DNA from: Trypanosoma brucei gambiense DAL972
Taxonomy: Eukaryota; Euglenozoa; Kinetoplastea; Trypanosomatida; Trypanosomatidae
NCBI RefSeq assembly: GCF_000210295.1
Contig: NC_026744.1
Location: forward strand, 3,782,001-3,846,000
Length of the DNA stretch: 64,000 nt
Direction: 5' to 3'
Made by a program: the position numbers and the translations under genes
Part shown: positions 48,295 to 56,699 of the stretch, piece after piece
How positions within the stretch are numbered: position 1 is the first letter of the stretch
Layout of the letters: the number at the start of each line of letters is the position of its first letter
The notes under the pieces: model-generated
What the model was told of the DNA's origin: nothing
The model's database searches: none
Seen by the model: the letters and a program-made list of their open reading frames with translations, nothing else

Positions 48295-50184
48295 ATGTCA
48301 CTAAACCCTAACGCTCCTCCATGGAATGTTCCTGATCACAATATGGACCACGGCATGGACCCGCATGGTCGTCACGGGCACCAAGACCCCCGGTTTCACA
48401 ATTTCAGCGGTTACTATCCTCAGCACATACCCATGCACCAAATGCAAAGTGTGCAAAATATGGGAATGCCACGGTCTATGATGAATCACGGCTACAACCA
48501 TCCAGCTGCTCATATACATCCCATGCAACATAGTGCGCCACCCGGTCAGGCGTTCCACCAGGGGCGAGCGCGAGGTCAGGCTTATCTTGGTGGACACGTG
48601 AACGCAATGCCCGCCGTTCCCGCGCCATCATATAGGAAACAGCACATTGTGGTGGTGGTGGTGCTCGGTTACAGGTGCGTAGGGAAAACAACTGTTGCCC
48701 GACAAATAGCAAAGGTACGCAACTATCGGTACGTCTCCCTGAAACCTAGTGAAGATGCCGGTAGCGTTTCGCCAGAGGCATTCGTGGCGCCGGTGGTGGA
48801 GCTTTTGGCCAGTAAGAATTCATATGAAGGTATAGTCATTGATGACATTGTGTCACAGAATAAGTACGACCCCTACTACGTACAGTCTGTGTTGCAGAAA
48901 CACGGACTCAAGCTGGATGTTGTGGTTTTATTGGACAGTGAGTTGGACAATGCAAAGGAAGGCGTGGATTATGAAGATCCGCAGCAGCGGAAGCTGCATC
49001 CAGAGAGCTACGAGTTCTGTGCGTGTCACCTCAATGGTGGAAATGCCGTTGTAGTGGAATGTCGCGGGAAGGATCTCGACGAAACGGTTGCTGAAGCAAT
49101 GCGACAACTGAATGATGTGAACATTGTGAAGGAATCAACTATTACGCTAAAGGAGGTTGCGCTAATGCCCAACTGCCCACTGGTGTGCAACCCATCAATG
49201 GTGACAGAGGTATTGGCGGCGCAAAGTAGAGTGTTAGGCCTTGCTGAGTCTGCTTCCTTTCCCTTCTCGGAACCTAATTACCTGTTAGAGTATACCATAT
49301 TCGCGCGTCAGGCGCACGCGTTCCGAAGCTATATGATCATTCCATGGATCAAAGGCGATAAGGTGTCACTCATTGGTTACAAAGATGCTATTTATTTGCA
49401 CCTTCCAGCATATAATATACTATTTCAACTTAATGATAGCCCAACTGCACTAACGCACCTACTCAAAGAGACAACTGCAACGGGCGGATTGGCCTTCATA
49501 TTCGAGGCCACTTTTGCCGCAAATAAACTGCACGTATCCGACTTACTCCTGTTGGGTGGCATGAAAGGATCCGAAATGCTGGTAAATGAACGTGTGGATT
49601 TGTTGAAGGAGAAACTTGGTGAATTGAGGGAAGGTGCTGTGCAGCTGCTTCCCTGGTACCCTGTAAAGGATATGGAGATGTGCAAGAAGGAAAATCCAGA
49701 AGCAGATGGCATACTTTTCGTAAATCCTGACGGTATTCAAGTTGGAGAGTACGACAGTCGAAACTATCTGTACCCGCTGCACAGGAAGAAAACAGTAGAA
49801 CTTCGCATATGGAATGGTAATTTCACTGGAGGGGTGTGGACATTCGATGCATACTGTGAGGAGGTGGGTACTGAGAAACTTGTCGAAGGCATTCCTGTGC
49901 ACATCAATGATGATGTTGTGACTGAATACTGCATCAATGATGGTAACATTTTGGAGTGCACTCGAGAAGAGCAAAGTGTCGGAACAAATAAAGCACGCAA
50001 AGGGGGGAAACACTACGTGTTCAAGAGCCGTTGTCAGTGGGCTTCCAAGCCAACGACAACATACAAACAGGAATGCTTTGTTAATGAACCCAAGTGGCCA
50101 TCAGACCGGCTAGCACAGGCGTGTGCTGCAATTACTTACACTCCCGCTGTGCGACGGGAAGTGCAGAATGAAGCTTCTGGGTAA
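48295..50184 (+). CDS. Capping-enzyme paralogue, guanylyltransferase domain apparently inactive
   Basis: 629 residues. Residues 1-110 are a His/Met/Pro/Gln-rich low-complexity leader absent from CE1. A P-loop kinase domain follows (LGYRCVGKTT at 124-133, GIVIDDIV at 179-186, YYVQSVL as in CE1), keeping the Walker A Lys131. The C-terminal half aligns with the CE1 guanylyltransferase: the motif I region reads PWIKGDK with Trp351 where CE1 has the nucleophilic Lys, motif III is FEAT instead of DTEV, motif IV ADGILF is kept, and motif V lysines are lost, while GGVWTFDAY matches CE1 NGVWTFDLF. It may bind or phosphorylate RNA, or regulate CE1. The start is uncertain (see findings). Confidence 0.85.
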   Translation: MSLNPNAPPWNVPDHNMDHGMDPHGRHGHQDPRFHNFSGYYPQHIPMHQMQSVQNMGMPRSMMNHGYNHPAAHIHPMQHSAPPGQAFHQGRARGQAYLGGHVNAMPAVPAPSYRKQHIVVVVVLGYRCVGKTTVARQIAKVRNYRYVSLKPSEDAGSVSPEAFVAPVVELLASKNSYEGIVIDDIVSQNKYDPYYVQSVLQKHGLKLDVVVLLDSELDNAKEGVDYEDPQQRKLHPESYEFCACHLNGGNAVVVECRGKDLDETVAEAMRQLNDVNIVKESTITLKEVALMPNCPLVCNPSMVTEVLAAQSRVLGLAESASFPFSEPNYLLEYTIFARQAHAFRSYMIIPWIKGDKVSLIGYKDAIYLHLPAYNILFQLNDSPTALTHLLKETTATGGLAFIFEATFAANKLHVSDLLLLGGMKGSEMLVNERVDLLKEKLGELREGAVQLLPWYPVKDMEMCKKENPEADGILFVNPDGIQVGEYDSRNYLYPLHRKKTVELRIWNGNFTGGVWTFDAYCEEVGTEKLVEGIPVHINDDVVTEYCINDGNILECTREEQSVGTNKARKGGKHYVFKSRCQWASKPTTTYKQECFVNEPKWPSDRLAQACAAITYTPAVRREVQNEASG

Positions 50185-50189
50185 TAGAC

Positions 50190-50330
50190 GCTGGTATGAA
50201 CATGAAAAGAAGAAAAAGGTGGGGAAGGGAGAGAAGGAAGAAAGGGAATGTCAGGAAGAAAATACGGAAAAGAAAAAGGAAAAGAAGGAGAGTCAGACTA
50301 ACAAAGAAGAGGAGTAAGGGAAAGAAGGAC
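50190..50330. repeat. Polypurine tract on the sense strand
   Basis: About 140 bases dominated by A and G (GAAAAGAAGAAAAAGG-type runs) immediately after the CE1-paralogue stop. Everywhere else in the array the sense strand is pyrimidine-rich between genes. Confidence 0.75.
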
Positions 50331-50484
50331 CGCGTATTTGAGGCATTCCCCGTTATTTTTAAATGTTGTTATTACTATTATCTGTTCTGACCTTCAAGTT
50401 GGGTTGTGCAGGTGGCGAATCTTTGGCGTTACTGTTTCTTCACGATGGTGGTACAGGGAGCATGTGCCTCCTTTTAGTGTCATC

Positions 50485-50516
50485 TCGTTTTCTTTTTTTT
50501 TTTGTCTTTCGTCCAG
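50485..50516 (+). promoter_or_regulatory. Polypyrimidine tract and AG, orphan acceptor
   Basis: TCTTTTTTTTTTTGTCTTTCGTCCAG ends at 50516 and is followed by a short open frame without a proper gene. It looks like the preserved splice signal of a decayed gene. Confidence 0.5.
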
Positions 50517-50518
50517 AA

Positions 50519-52320
50519 ACGATCAGACCAAAGCATTTATAGCTACCAGTGAACTAATGGTGCTTGCGTTAACATCACCTGCGGAGAAATGTGCATCTAC
50601 TCTTGTAAATCTGAGTTTACATCACGGAGACAAAATCCGACTGCCAGAAGCAGCAGCATACAAAACAGTGCACTGTACAAAATCGTGCAATGGGAGAAGT
50701 CTTCAAGTTGTACCGCGCACGCGGTGGTGTAACTCCATTCAGAATTGGAGCAAATTTCGGTGGTGGGCACGCTGATAATTTCAATCGACTTCCACTGTTC
50801 CTCATAAATGGCGTGAAAAATTTATTTAACGAAGTGGAGTGGTGAAAAAGAGGCTACGTAGCCACTTGCAACAGATGGTGTTCCGGTAAGAGAAACAAGG
50901 TTAAGGTAAAACCGTTGCCAAAACTGGCGAACCGAAATTTGACCGCTTCTTCCTTCTCGTTGGCGCTCAATAGTGGTAACAAGGTGCTTGGTACTGGAGC
51001 GCAGGGGAAAGCGGGTTTCGCGGTTTAACTCCCGTGGCACATGTACCAAAATAATGATAACAATAATAATAATAATAATAGTCGTGAGCTCTGCGCGGAA
51101 AGGCCACTGTTGTGTGTGAGTGTGTGTGTGTGTGTAATAACTGTCAATGAAGCCTCCAAATGAGCAACGTACTCATGGAAGGTCCGTCAGTTGCACCGAT
51201 GCATTAATCTTGGGAAATTCGGGTACACTATAGGTGCGAAACTCCAGGTTCCCGGCGCATAAAAATTCAAATGCAATGTAATCCACAAGGCGTCTACGGC
51301 TCCTGGACGACACATAAGCAGTTGCGTTTGTGAAAGTTGCACTTGAGGTCATATGTGGAAATTTGGGGTTCTATGGGCATTCTCCGTTAATGGAATTTGA
51401 ATTAATAGAAATGATGCTTTTGAACGTCGTTTCCAAGCGGAGGCCTCAAAGGCGAGGACAAAAAGAAAAAAAACAGTGGAAAAACATAACGTTGGATTGA
51501 GGGTTGGTTCTGTTGATTTAAAAAAAATCGATAAAACGCTTCATTTCGGACCAACAGCTGTCATAGGCCTTCCGGAAGGAGCCGCATCGTGGCTAGTGAG
51601 AACAAACGGGTTTGGCGTGTGTTCCTCCGCTGTAACTCCAAATGTTAGCGCTTCGTTAAGTGACATGGGGGGAATATGCATTTTCAGGTGCGTAAATTAA
51701 CTTACGTGGAACTTGCTGTTTTTTGTTACTACATATCTCAGTTATTTGCAGTATGTCCAACACAATACATGTCTTCACAGTGGCGAATAGTCTGCCCAGA
51801 CACGCTGACAGTTGACGCTGAAGGTAAGGCGCGTAAAGGTATGGCGGTATTGTGTGAATTCATGCAACATCAACATTGATACGTTGTGCCGGATGGCTCT
51901 GTTATCTACCGAAGTCCGCGTATGGTTCACAAAAAAAAATATTGGGAGTAGTTTTGTGGAAAGACATTTCAAGCTGCTTGATTTCCCACTTCCTCGTGAA
52001 TGTGAAGGTGGCGGTAATTCAAAAGAAAATCATACTGCGGAGGCACTGGAGATTACAATTATTTTGCTGCGTTTAAACACCTGCACAGAACATGTGCATA
52101 AGTTTATTTTCATTGAGAACAGCAACTTTGGGTGCAAGGGGATCGCTGCGTTGGTTACCGTTGGCTAACCCACTGCGTCTCTTCCTCCACATCTTTTTCA
52201 ATGAATTCTTTTACGTTTTCAGCACTTGCTTTTGCTCTTATTGTTTTCGCTGCGTTTCCGAAATCCAAAAGGAGTGCCGCCGACGCTACGAAGAAAAAAT
52301 CATATTAAAAAAGACATCTT
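50519..52320 (+). pseudogene. Decayed coding region, leucine-rich-repeat flavour
   Basis: Several plus-strand pieces in different frames look protein-coding but are broken by stops and frame changes. One piece at 50519-50775 contains CASTLVNLSLHHGDKIRLPE; another at 50846-51028 contains SLALNSGNKVLGTG; another around 51476-51700; then 51990-52168 with FIENSNFGCKGIAALV, a typical leucine-rich-repeat line; and a frame-shifted C-terminal-like piece to 52322. The order and orientation suit one ancestral LRR-type gene behind the acceptor at 50516. Assignment is tentative; chance open frames could explain some pieces. Confidence 0.35.
51051..51135. repeat. (AAT)n block plus GT-repeat block
   Basis: ATAATGATAACAATAAT followed by further AAT units to 51080, then about 30 bases of unique sequence, then TGTTGTGTGTGAGTGTGTGT to 51135. 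The combination recalls the TAA-rich and GTGTG-rich halves of trypanosome 70-bp repeats, but only one copy is present. Confidence 0.5.
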
Positions 52321-54130
52321 GAATAATGTCTAATGATAATGGGGGTAGAATTTTCAGGCATATTTATGAGAGAACTTCCCGTTTGCACCTATTCTCGTTT
52401 CGTTACTTTCCACAGCGGCCGGCATAGCACAGAGGGCAACCTCTCGTCGTGCCTTCATTTTCTCTCTTCAATATTTCATGGAAACAATTGTTTCGTTAAA
52501 CTGTCGGTACAAATAGTTCGTTGGCGTCACCGAACAATGAGCAAATGAATTTAAAAAATAAATAAACTATCGGTGTGCGTGTGTGTGTGTGGGGGGCAGT
52601 GCCTAATGTAGAAATCGTTACCTTCTGTCGGTCAGTGAATGTGTAAGTGCTCTGTGCCATAATACCTCGTTGCACATTTTTAAGAGTCAAAGTAAATATT
52701 GTATTGGCGTGGGGGGGAATGTGTAAATTAACGGAGAGACAACACAACGAAGTCTCCGCTGCTAACGACTTTTGAAGTAAACGTATTATCGTAAAATTGC
52801 GGTAACGCTATACTGCAGGTGAGAGAAATGTAAAGGATATGCGCGCTGGTCGAGTGTCCAACATGGGTGGAATACAAGTCACGTGTACGAAATAAACAAA
52901 AAAAATATGACCTAAATTATATAGATTACGAGGATAAAGGACAGGAAAGTGTTGAAGGAAACAATAACTTGTGGTCCTAACTCTCTTTCTTGTGAGATGC
53001 AGTAGGAAGACAATTACCTGTGTGTTGTTTGTGTAAAGGTGGAATGGGAAAGAGTTATGAAAGAAGCGAAGTAGGGTCTGGGAGAGAAGGAGTGGTGATG
53101 TAAAGCGAAGAGGAATGGTTGGAATTGAAATGGGATCGAGTGTGAATAAGGTGATGGTTGCGTTTTGTCTGGTACGGATCTCAGATGGCAATGACATATT
53201 TTGTAATGTGGTTGAATATGAATAAATAAGCAAAAGGAAAGTTGGACAGAAACTCCCCCTTTAACCTCTTTCATTAAAGGATGGAAGAATGTGGTTTTCA
53301 ATCGTTAATTTTTAATAATGCTAGTTTCGTGGGGAAAGGGTAATGATTTCTCGGATGCAAAGGCCGATATTTTCAGACGGAGGAGAACAGAAATTGATGG
53401 AGTGTTATATCGCATGAATGAGTAACAAAATATTTATCTTTACTACGGGGATGCAATATTTGTGTGTATTTATTCAAATTCTTATTTACTACACACACCG
53501 AGAAGTGGAGAACATCTCATTACAAATAGTTGGGTGCTCTACAGGGACTCATCTTCTGGAGTCTCAAAGTGGTTTGGGTTCGCCAGTATGAGTGAGCAAT
53601 GGGAAGGTAAAGGTAAGTTGAAGACATAGGTTCATTTATCGGCAAACAGGATGTAAAGGCACACTGTAAGCGTACGAATAGCTGTTTATTTGATTGTCTT
53701 TGGTAATGTGTATATTTTATGATGACTGACAAAAAGGTTGTGTGTCACCCCTTGTGACTGCGGCGGGAGGGGCGCAAGAGGTAATCTATTGTTTTTGGTT
53801 GAGTGCTAACTGATGGTAGTGTGATGTTTCTCGCTGCGGTGCGGGGGGTAATATCCAGGTTAATGAGTGTGGGTCCACAACATCGAAGGCAGAACCTATT
53901 CCTACGCTGCTTTCCAATGCGTCAAAGCTCTGCAAACAAAACCGGCAATCCTCTCCCACCCAACCTCGCGGAGCCGCATGCTGTAATCAAATCCGCTTGC
54001 AAACTGCAGCAACCACTTTGTACAATTTGTTTTCCTGCGTCCCATGTGATAACTGTCGCATAAACGAGGGGTAGCGGCCAGCGCTACACATACCCACATT
54101 ATGTATGCATTTGCCTACCGTTTCAGTCAT

Positions 54131-54144
54131 TTGTATTTCTCTAG
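54131..54144 (+). promoter_or_regulatory. Short polypyrimidine tract and AG acceptor
   Basis: TTGTATTTCTCTAG ends two bases before ATG 54147. It favours this Met (followed by a signal peptide) over the upstream in-frame Met at 54105. Confidence 0.5.
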
Positions 54145-54146
54145 AC

Positions 54147-55358
54147 ATGCGTGCAACAGTAGTTTTGTTTGTTGTGGCATTGGGAGTTAGCGTCGGTGAT
54201 ATAAACGCCGAGAGGGCGGCGCTGAAGTTGAAGGTAGCTCAAGGGGTTTGTGCAGCAACGAAGGCGCTGAAGTCAGTTCACAGATACACGGTAGAAAAGG
54301 TGAAGGAGGTTGAGGGAAAATTGGAAGATGTACAGAATATGGTGAAACTGGCGAAACTCAAGGTGCTGAGGGAAAAAAAGGCTGGTAGTGTCGATTGCAG
54401 AACGATGGCGTTTTTCCTCAACTATACAGTGAAGAAGGTGTCCGGTATGATAGATTTACTTCCGAAAATTAGGGAGCAGGGTTTAAATCTCACGGCGTCA
54501 GCGGGTATAGCTGCAGGGAGATTGGAAGAAATGATAAATGTATTTCACCAACCATCTGACAGGCAGGAGAGTGATATCTTTTTCTGCATTGCAGGTAAAC
54601 AAGGTGAAGGAGTTACGAAAAGCGAATTGGCTGACTGCTTCAAGGGTGGGAGGGATGCGATTGACTCTTCCCATTTTGTGGCCTTTGGTGATGCCGAGGC
54701 AACGAAGGGTTGGCAAGATATTTTCAAGGAGAAGGACGGGCTGGAGGGAGCATTGAAGAAACATCTAACAGTGGACGACAACGACCCTAGGTTTACGAGG
54801 GGGGAGGGACGCGGATGTCAGTTGGTACACGGAATGCAGGGAGGAGGATATATCGTCAATGAAAACCTGACTGAGCACATGCTATGGGGGGATGGTATAC
54901 TTGGGGTGAAGAAAGATGGAAATGGAACGACTGGATATGTAGGAAGCACGAGGGGTAACGACTACGATCACGATATTCTTTGGGAGAAGGATCCAACGGC
55001 GAGTGTCCCCAGTCTTCACGCAACCGTAAGTGATTACCACTCTTTCAGTGGTTTGCTGCACAAGTATGACACCATTTACCGCAGTGTTACAGAGGAGTGG
55101 ACTGCAGATTTGATCCAGAGAGATCCCGAGGCTACTGATTTGCTAACCGCATCGGAGCTCACCGTCGAGGACGTTGCTGCACTCAACAGCCGCACGAAGC
55201 AGGAGTGGCTTTCCCAGAAACACGCCAAGGAAGCGGACAAGGAGTTTCTAATGACAGAGATACGGTTTTGCGGGAAACTGAAACGAAGGGGATTCATCAG
55301 ACGAATGGTGAAGAAGATCCTTGGCGGACTTCGTATAAGTTGGACATCGGAGGGTTAG
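54147..55358 (+). CDS. ESAG6/7-PAG (transferrin-receptor-like) family surface protein, no GPI tail
   Basis: 403 residues from ATG 54147 (MRATVVLFVVALGVSVGD, a signal peptide). An alternative Met lies 14 codons upstream, before the likely splice site. After a long N-terminal helical hairpin (AERAALKLKVAQGVCAATKA..., EVEGKLEDVQNMVKLAKL) comes a Cys-containing head with GCQLVHGMQGGGYI and MLWGDGILGV, which fits the ESAG6/7 and procyclin-associated-gene family as I remember it. N-glycosylation sites are present (NLTAS, NLTE). The C-terminus is basic (RRMVKKILGGLRISW) with no hydrophobic tail, so there is no GPI anchor. It is clearly homologous to the next gene. Confidence 0.6.
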   Translation: MRATVVLFVVALGVSVGDINAERAALKLKVAQGVCAATKALKSVHRYTVEKVKEVEGKLEDVQNMVKLAKLKVLREKKAGSVDCRTMAFFLNYTVKKVSGMIDLLPKIREQGLNLTASAGIAAGRLEEMINVFHQPSDRQESDIFFCIAGKQGEGVTKSELADCFKGGRDAIDSSHFVAFGDAEATKGWQDIFKEKDGLEGALKKHLTVDDNDPRFTRGEGRGCQLVHGMQGGGYIVNENLTEHMLWGDGILGVKKDGNGTTGYVGSTRGNDYDHDILWEKDPTASVPSLHATVSDYHSFSGLLHKYDTIYRSVTEEWTADLIQRDPEATDLLTASELTVEDVAALNSRTKQEWLSQKHAKEADKEFLMTEIRFCGKLKRRGFIRRMVKKILGGLRISWTSEG

Positions 55359-55488
55359 CAGTTTGTTTTGTGTGTGTCAACAGTTCTTTATTTGCAAATA
55401 CGGAGGTTTGTACTGACTTCTTTGTCGATGGGTATTCGTGCAGGTGTACGTGTAGTGCTGTCTCTTTATTCCTGAAGTTGTTGCCATT

Positions 55489-56598
55489 ATGAGGTTCATG
55501 CTAAGGTTAGTTATGTTGCTTGGTGTCCCCATTGTATTTGCGGATGTGGCTACCATGAATAACAAACCACTGTCTAACAAGACGATAGAGAGCATTTGTG
55601 ATTTGTCAAAGATGTTGAAATTTGGGGTTCACGCTTACGTCCTCAGTAAGACAAGGGAAGTGGAAGAGAAGTTGAAAGAGGTGACAATAGTAGGAAATTA
55701 TGCGAAGCTGAAGATGCTGACGGGTAATTTAAGTGGCTTTGAGTGCGCCCAAAAGAAAATATACGTTACACATACACTGGAAACGAAAAGGGCAAGGATC
55801 AGTGATTTGTTTAGGGACATGTGGAGCACAGGGGCGAAGCTGGTAGGCTCGTCAGGTCTTGTAGCAGGGAGGTTGGACGAGTTGGTAAATGTGTTTGCAA
55901 GTGCATGGGCGAACGAAACCTATTACTGTGCCCAAGGCTTTAAAAAAATTGTTACTTGCAATACATCAAAAGATAGTAGTGTTTCCTTAGAAGATTTTGA
56001 CCGCAAGGGTCTAGCAAGTATTGTGGATGAAACACTCAGCATTAACAGCGATGAAGTGTTAGAAAACAAGAGCACTAATTGCCTGCTAACTCAGGGGTTC
56101 AGTGGGGGAGGATATCTGAAATACTCAAACAGCCAAGATCAAACTAAGAGTTCCGGACTGAAAAGGAATATTGTTTGGGGTGACGGAATATTTGGTATCA
56201 GGGGAAACGGAAATGGTAGTACCTCGTCTCAAGGTATTGTTTCTAGTGCAGAGTATTCGACGGATGTCATGTGGGAGCACCAGCCATCAAAAATGATTCC
56301 CATTATCAAATCGACAGTGAAAGATTTTGTAGACTTTCAAAAAGGCTTTAAGGAAATTGGCGTTGAGTTGAGGGCTCTTTTTAAGGAGTTGAAAGCGAAA
56401 GGTATGATGACCACTGTGGCTGACAGTGATATTGCCGACAGTGATCAGCAGCTACTGAACCACAATTTCAAGATGTGCGGGAAGTTTTCTGTTGGAAAGG
56501 GAGATTATTTTAAAGGGAGTGGGGTAGTGGGCCATACCACGTTGGGTGGAAACTGCATGCGTGCTGTTTTTTTTGTATTCTCTGTGGTATTGTGGTAA
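55489..56598 (+). CDS. ESAG6/7-PAG-like surface protein with GPI-type tail
   Basis: 369 residues. It has a signal peptide (MRFMLRLVMLLGVPIVFADV), an N-terminal helical region parallel to the upstream gene (REVEEKLKEVTIVGNYAKLKM against its KEVEGKLEDVQNMVKLAKLKV), the shared loop CLLTQGFSGGGYLKY and IVWGDGIFGIRGNGNGS, and AGRLDELVNVF. Several N-x-S/T sites occur. The C-terminus is a hydrophobic segment (CMRAVFFVFSVVLW) after small residues, suitable for GPI addition. The gene starts 130 bases after the previous stop. Ligand unknown: family members include the transferrin receptor, but binding residues cannot be judged here. Confidence 0.6.
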   Translation: MRFMLRLVMLLGVPIVFADVATMNNKPLSNKTIESICDLSKMLKFGVHAYVLSKTREVEEKLKEVTIVGNYAKLKMLTGNLSGFECAQKKIYVTHTLETKRARISDLFRDMWSTGAKLVGSSGLVAGRLDELVNVFASAWANETYYCAQGFKKIVTCNTSKDSSVSLEDFDRKGLASIVDETLSINSDEVLENKSTNCLLTQGFSGGGYLKYSNSQDQTKSSGLKRNIVWGDGIFGIRGNGNGSTSSQGIVSSAEYSTDVMWEHQPSKMIPIIKSTVKDFVDFQKGFKEIGVELRALFKELKAKGMMTTVADSDIADSDQQLLNHNFKMCGKFSVGKGDYFKGSGVVGHTTLGGNCMRAVFFVFSVVLW

Positions 56599-56699
56599 CT
56601 GCAATTCTAATGAGTGCTCTCCTTTTTGTTGTATGGAAACACTTATTCTGCTTACGTGATCCAAATATTTCTCATAAACTTTTAATTTTTAAAGTGAGA

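Larger units (their letters stand above)
50185..54146. other. 4-kb zone with no intact gene
   Basis: Separates the housekeeping array from the surface-gene cluster. From left to right: a purine-rich tract (50190-50330), a polypyrimidine/AG splice-like signal (50485-50516), decayed coding fragments (about 50519-52320), an (AAT)n and GT-repeat block (51051-51135), GT repeats at 52570-52592, then purine-biased sequence from about 52800 to 53420 in which only pyrimidine-driven antisense frames are open, and AT-rich sequence to 54.1 kb. No tRNA, snRNA or retroposon was recognised. Confidence 0.6.

Noticed and set aside
52808..53301. Two long overlapping minus-strand open frames (141 and 95 codons)
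   Set aside because: They overlap in different frames, have Phe/Leu/Ser/Thr/His composition driven by the purine-rich plus strand, and lack any domain; stop-codon depletion explains them.
50185..54146. ingi/RIME/SIDER-type retroposon
   Set aside because: No recognisable reverse-transcriptase fragment or characteristic 5' start; poly(A) runs alone are too common here.
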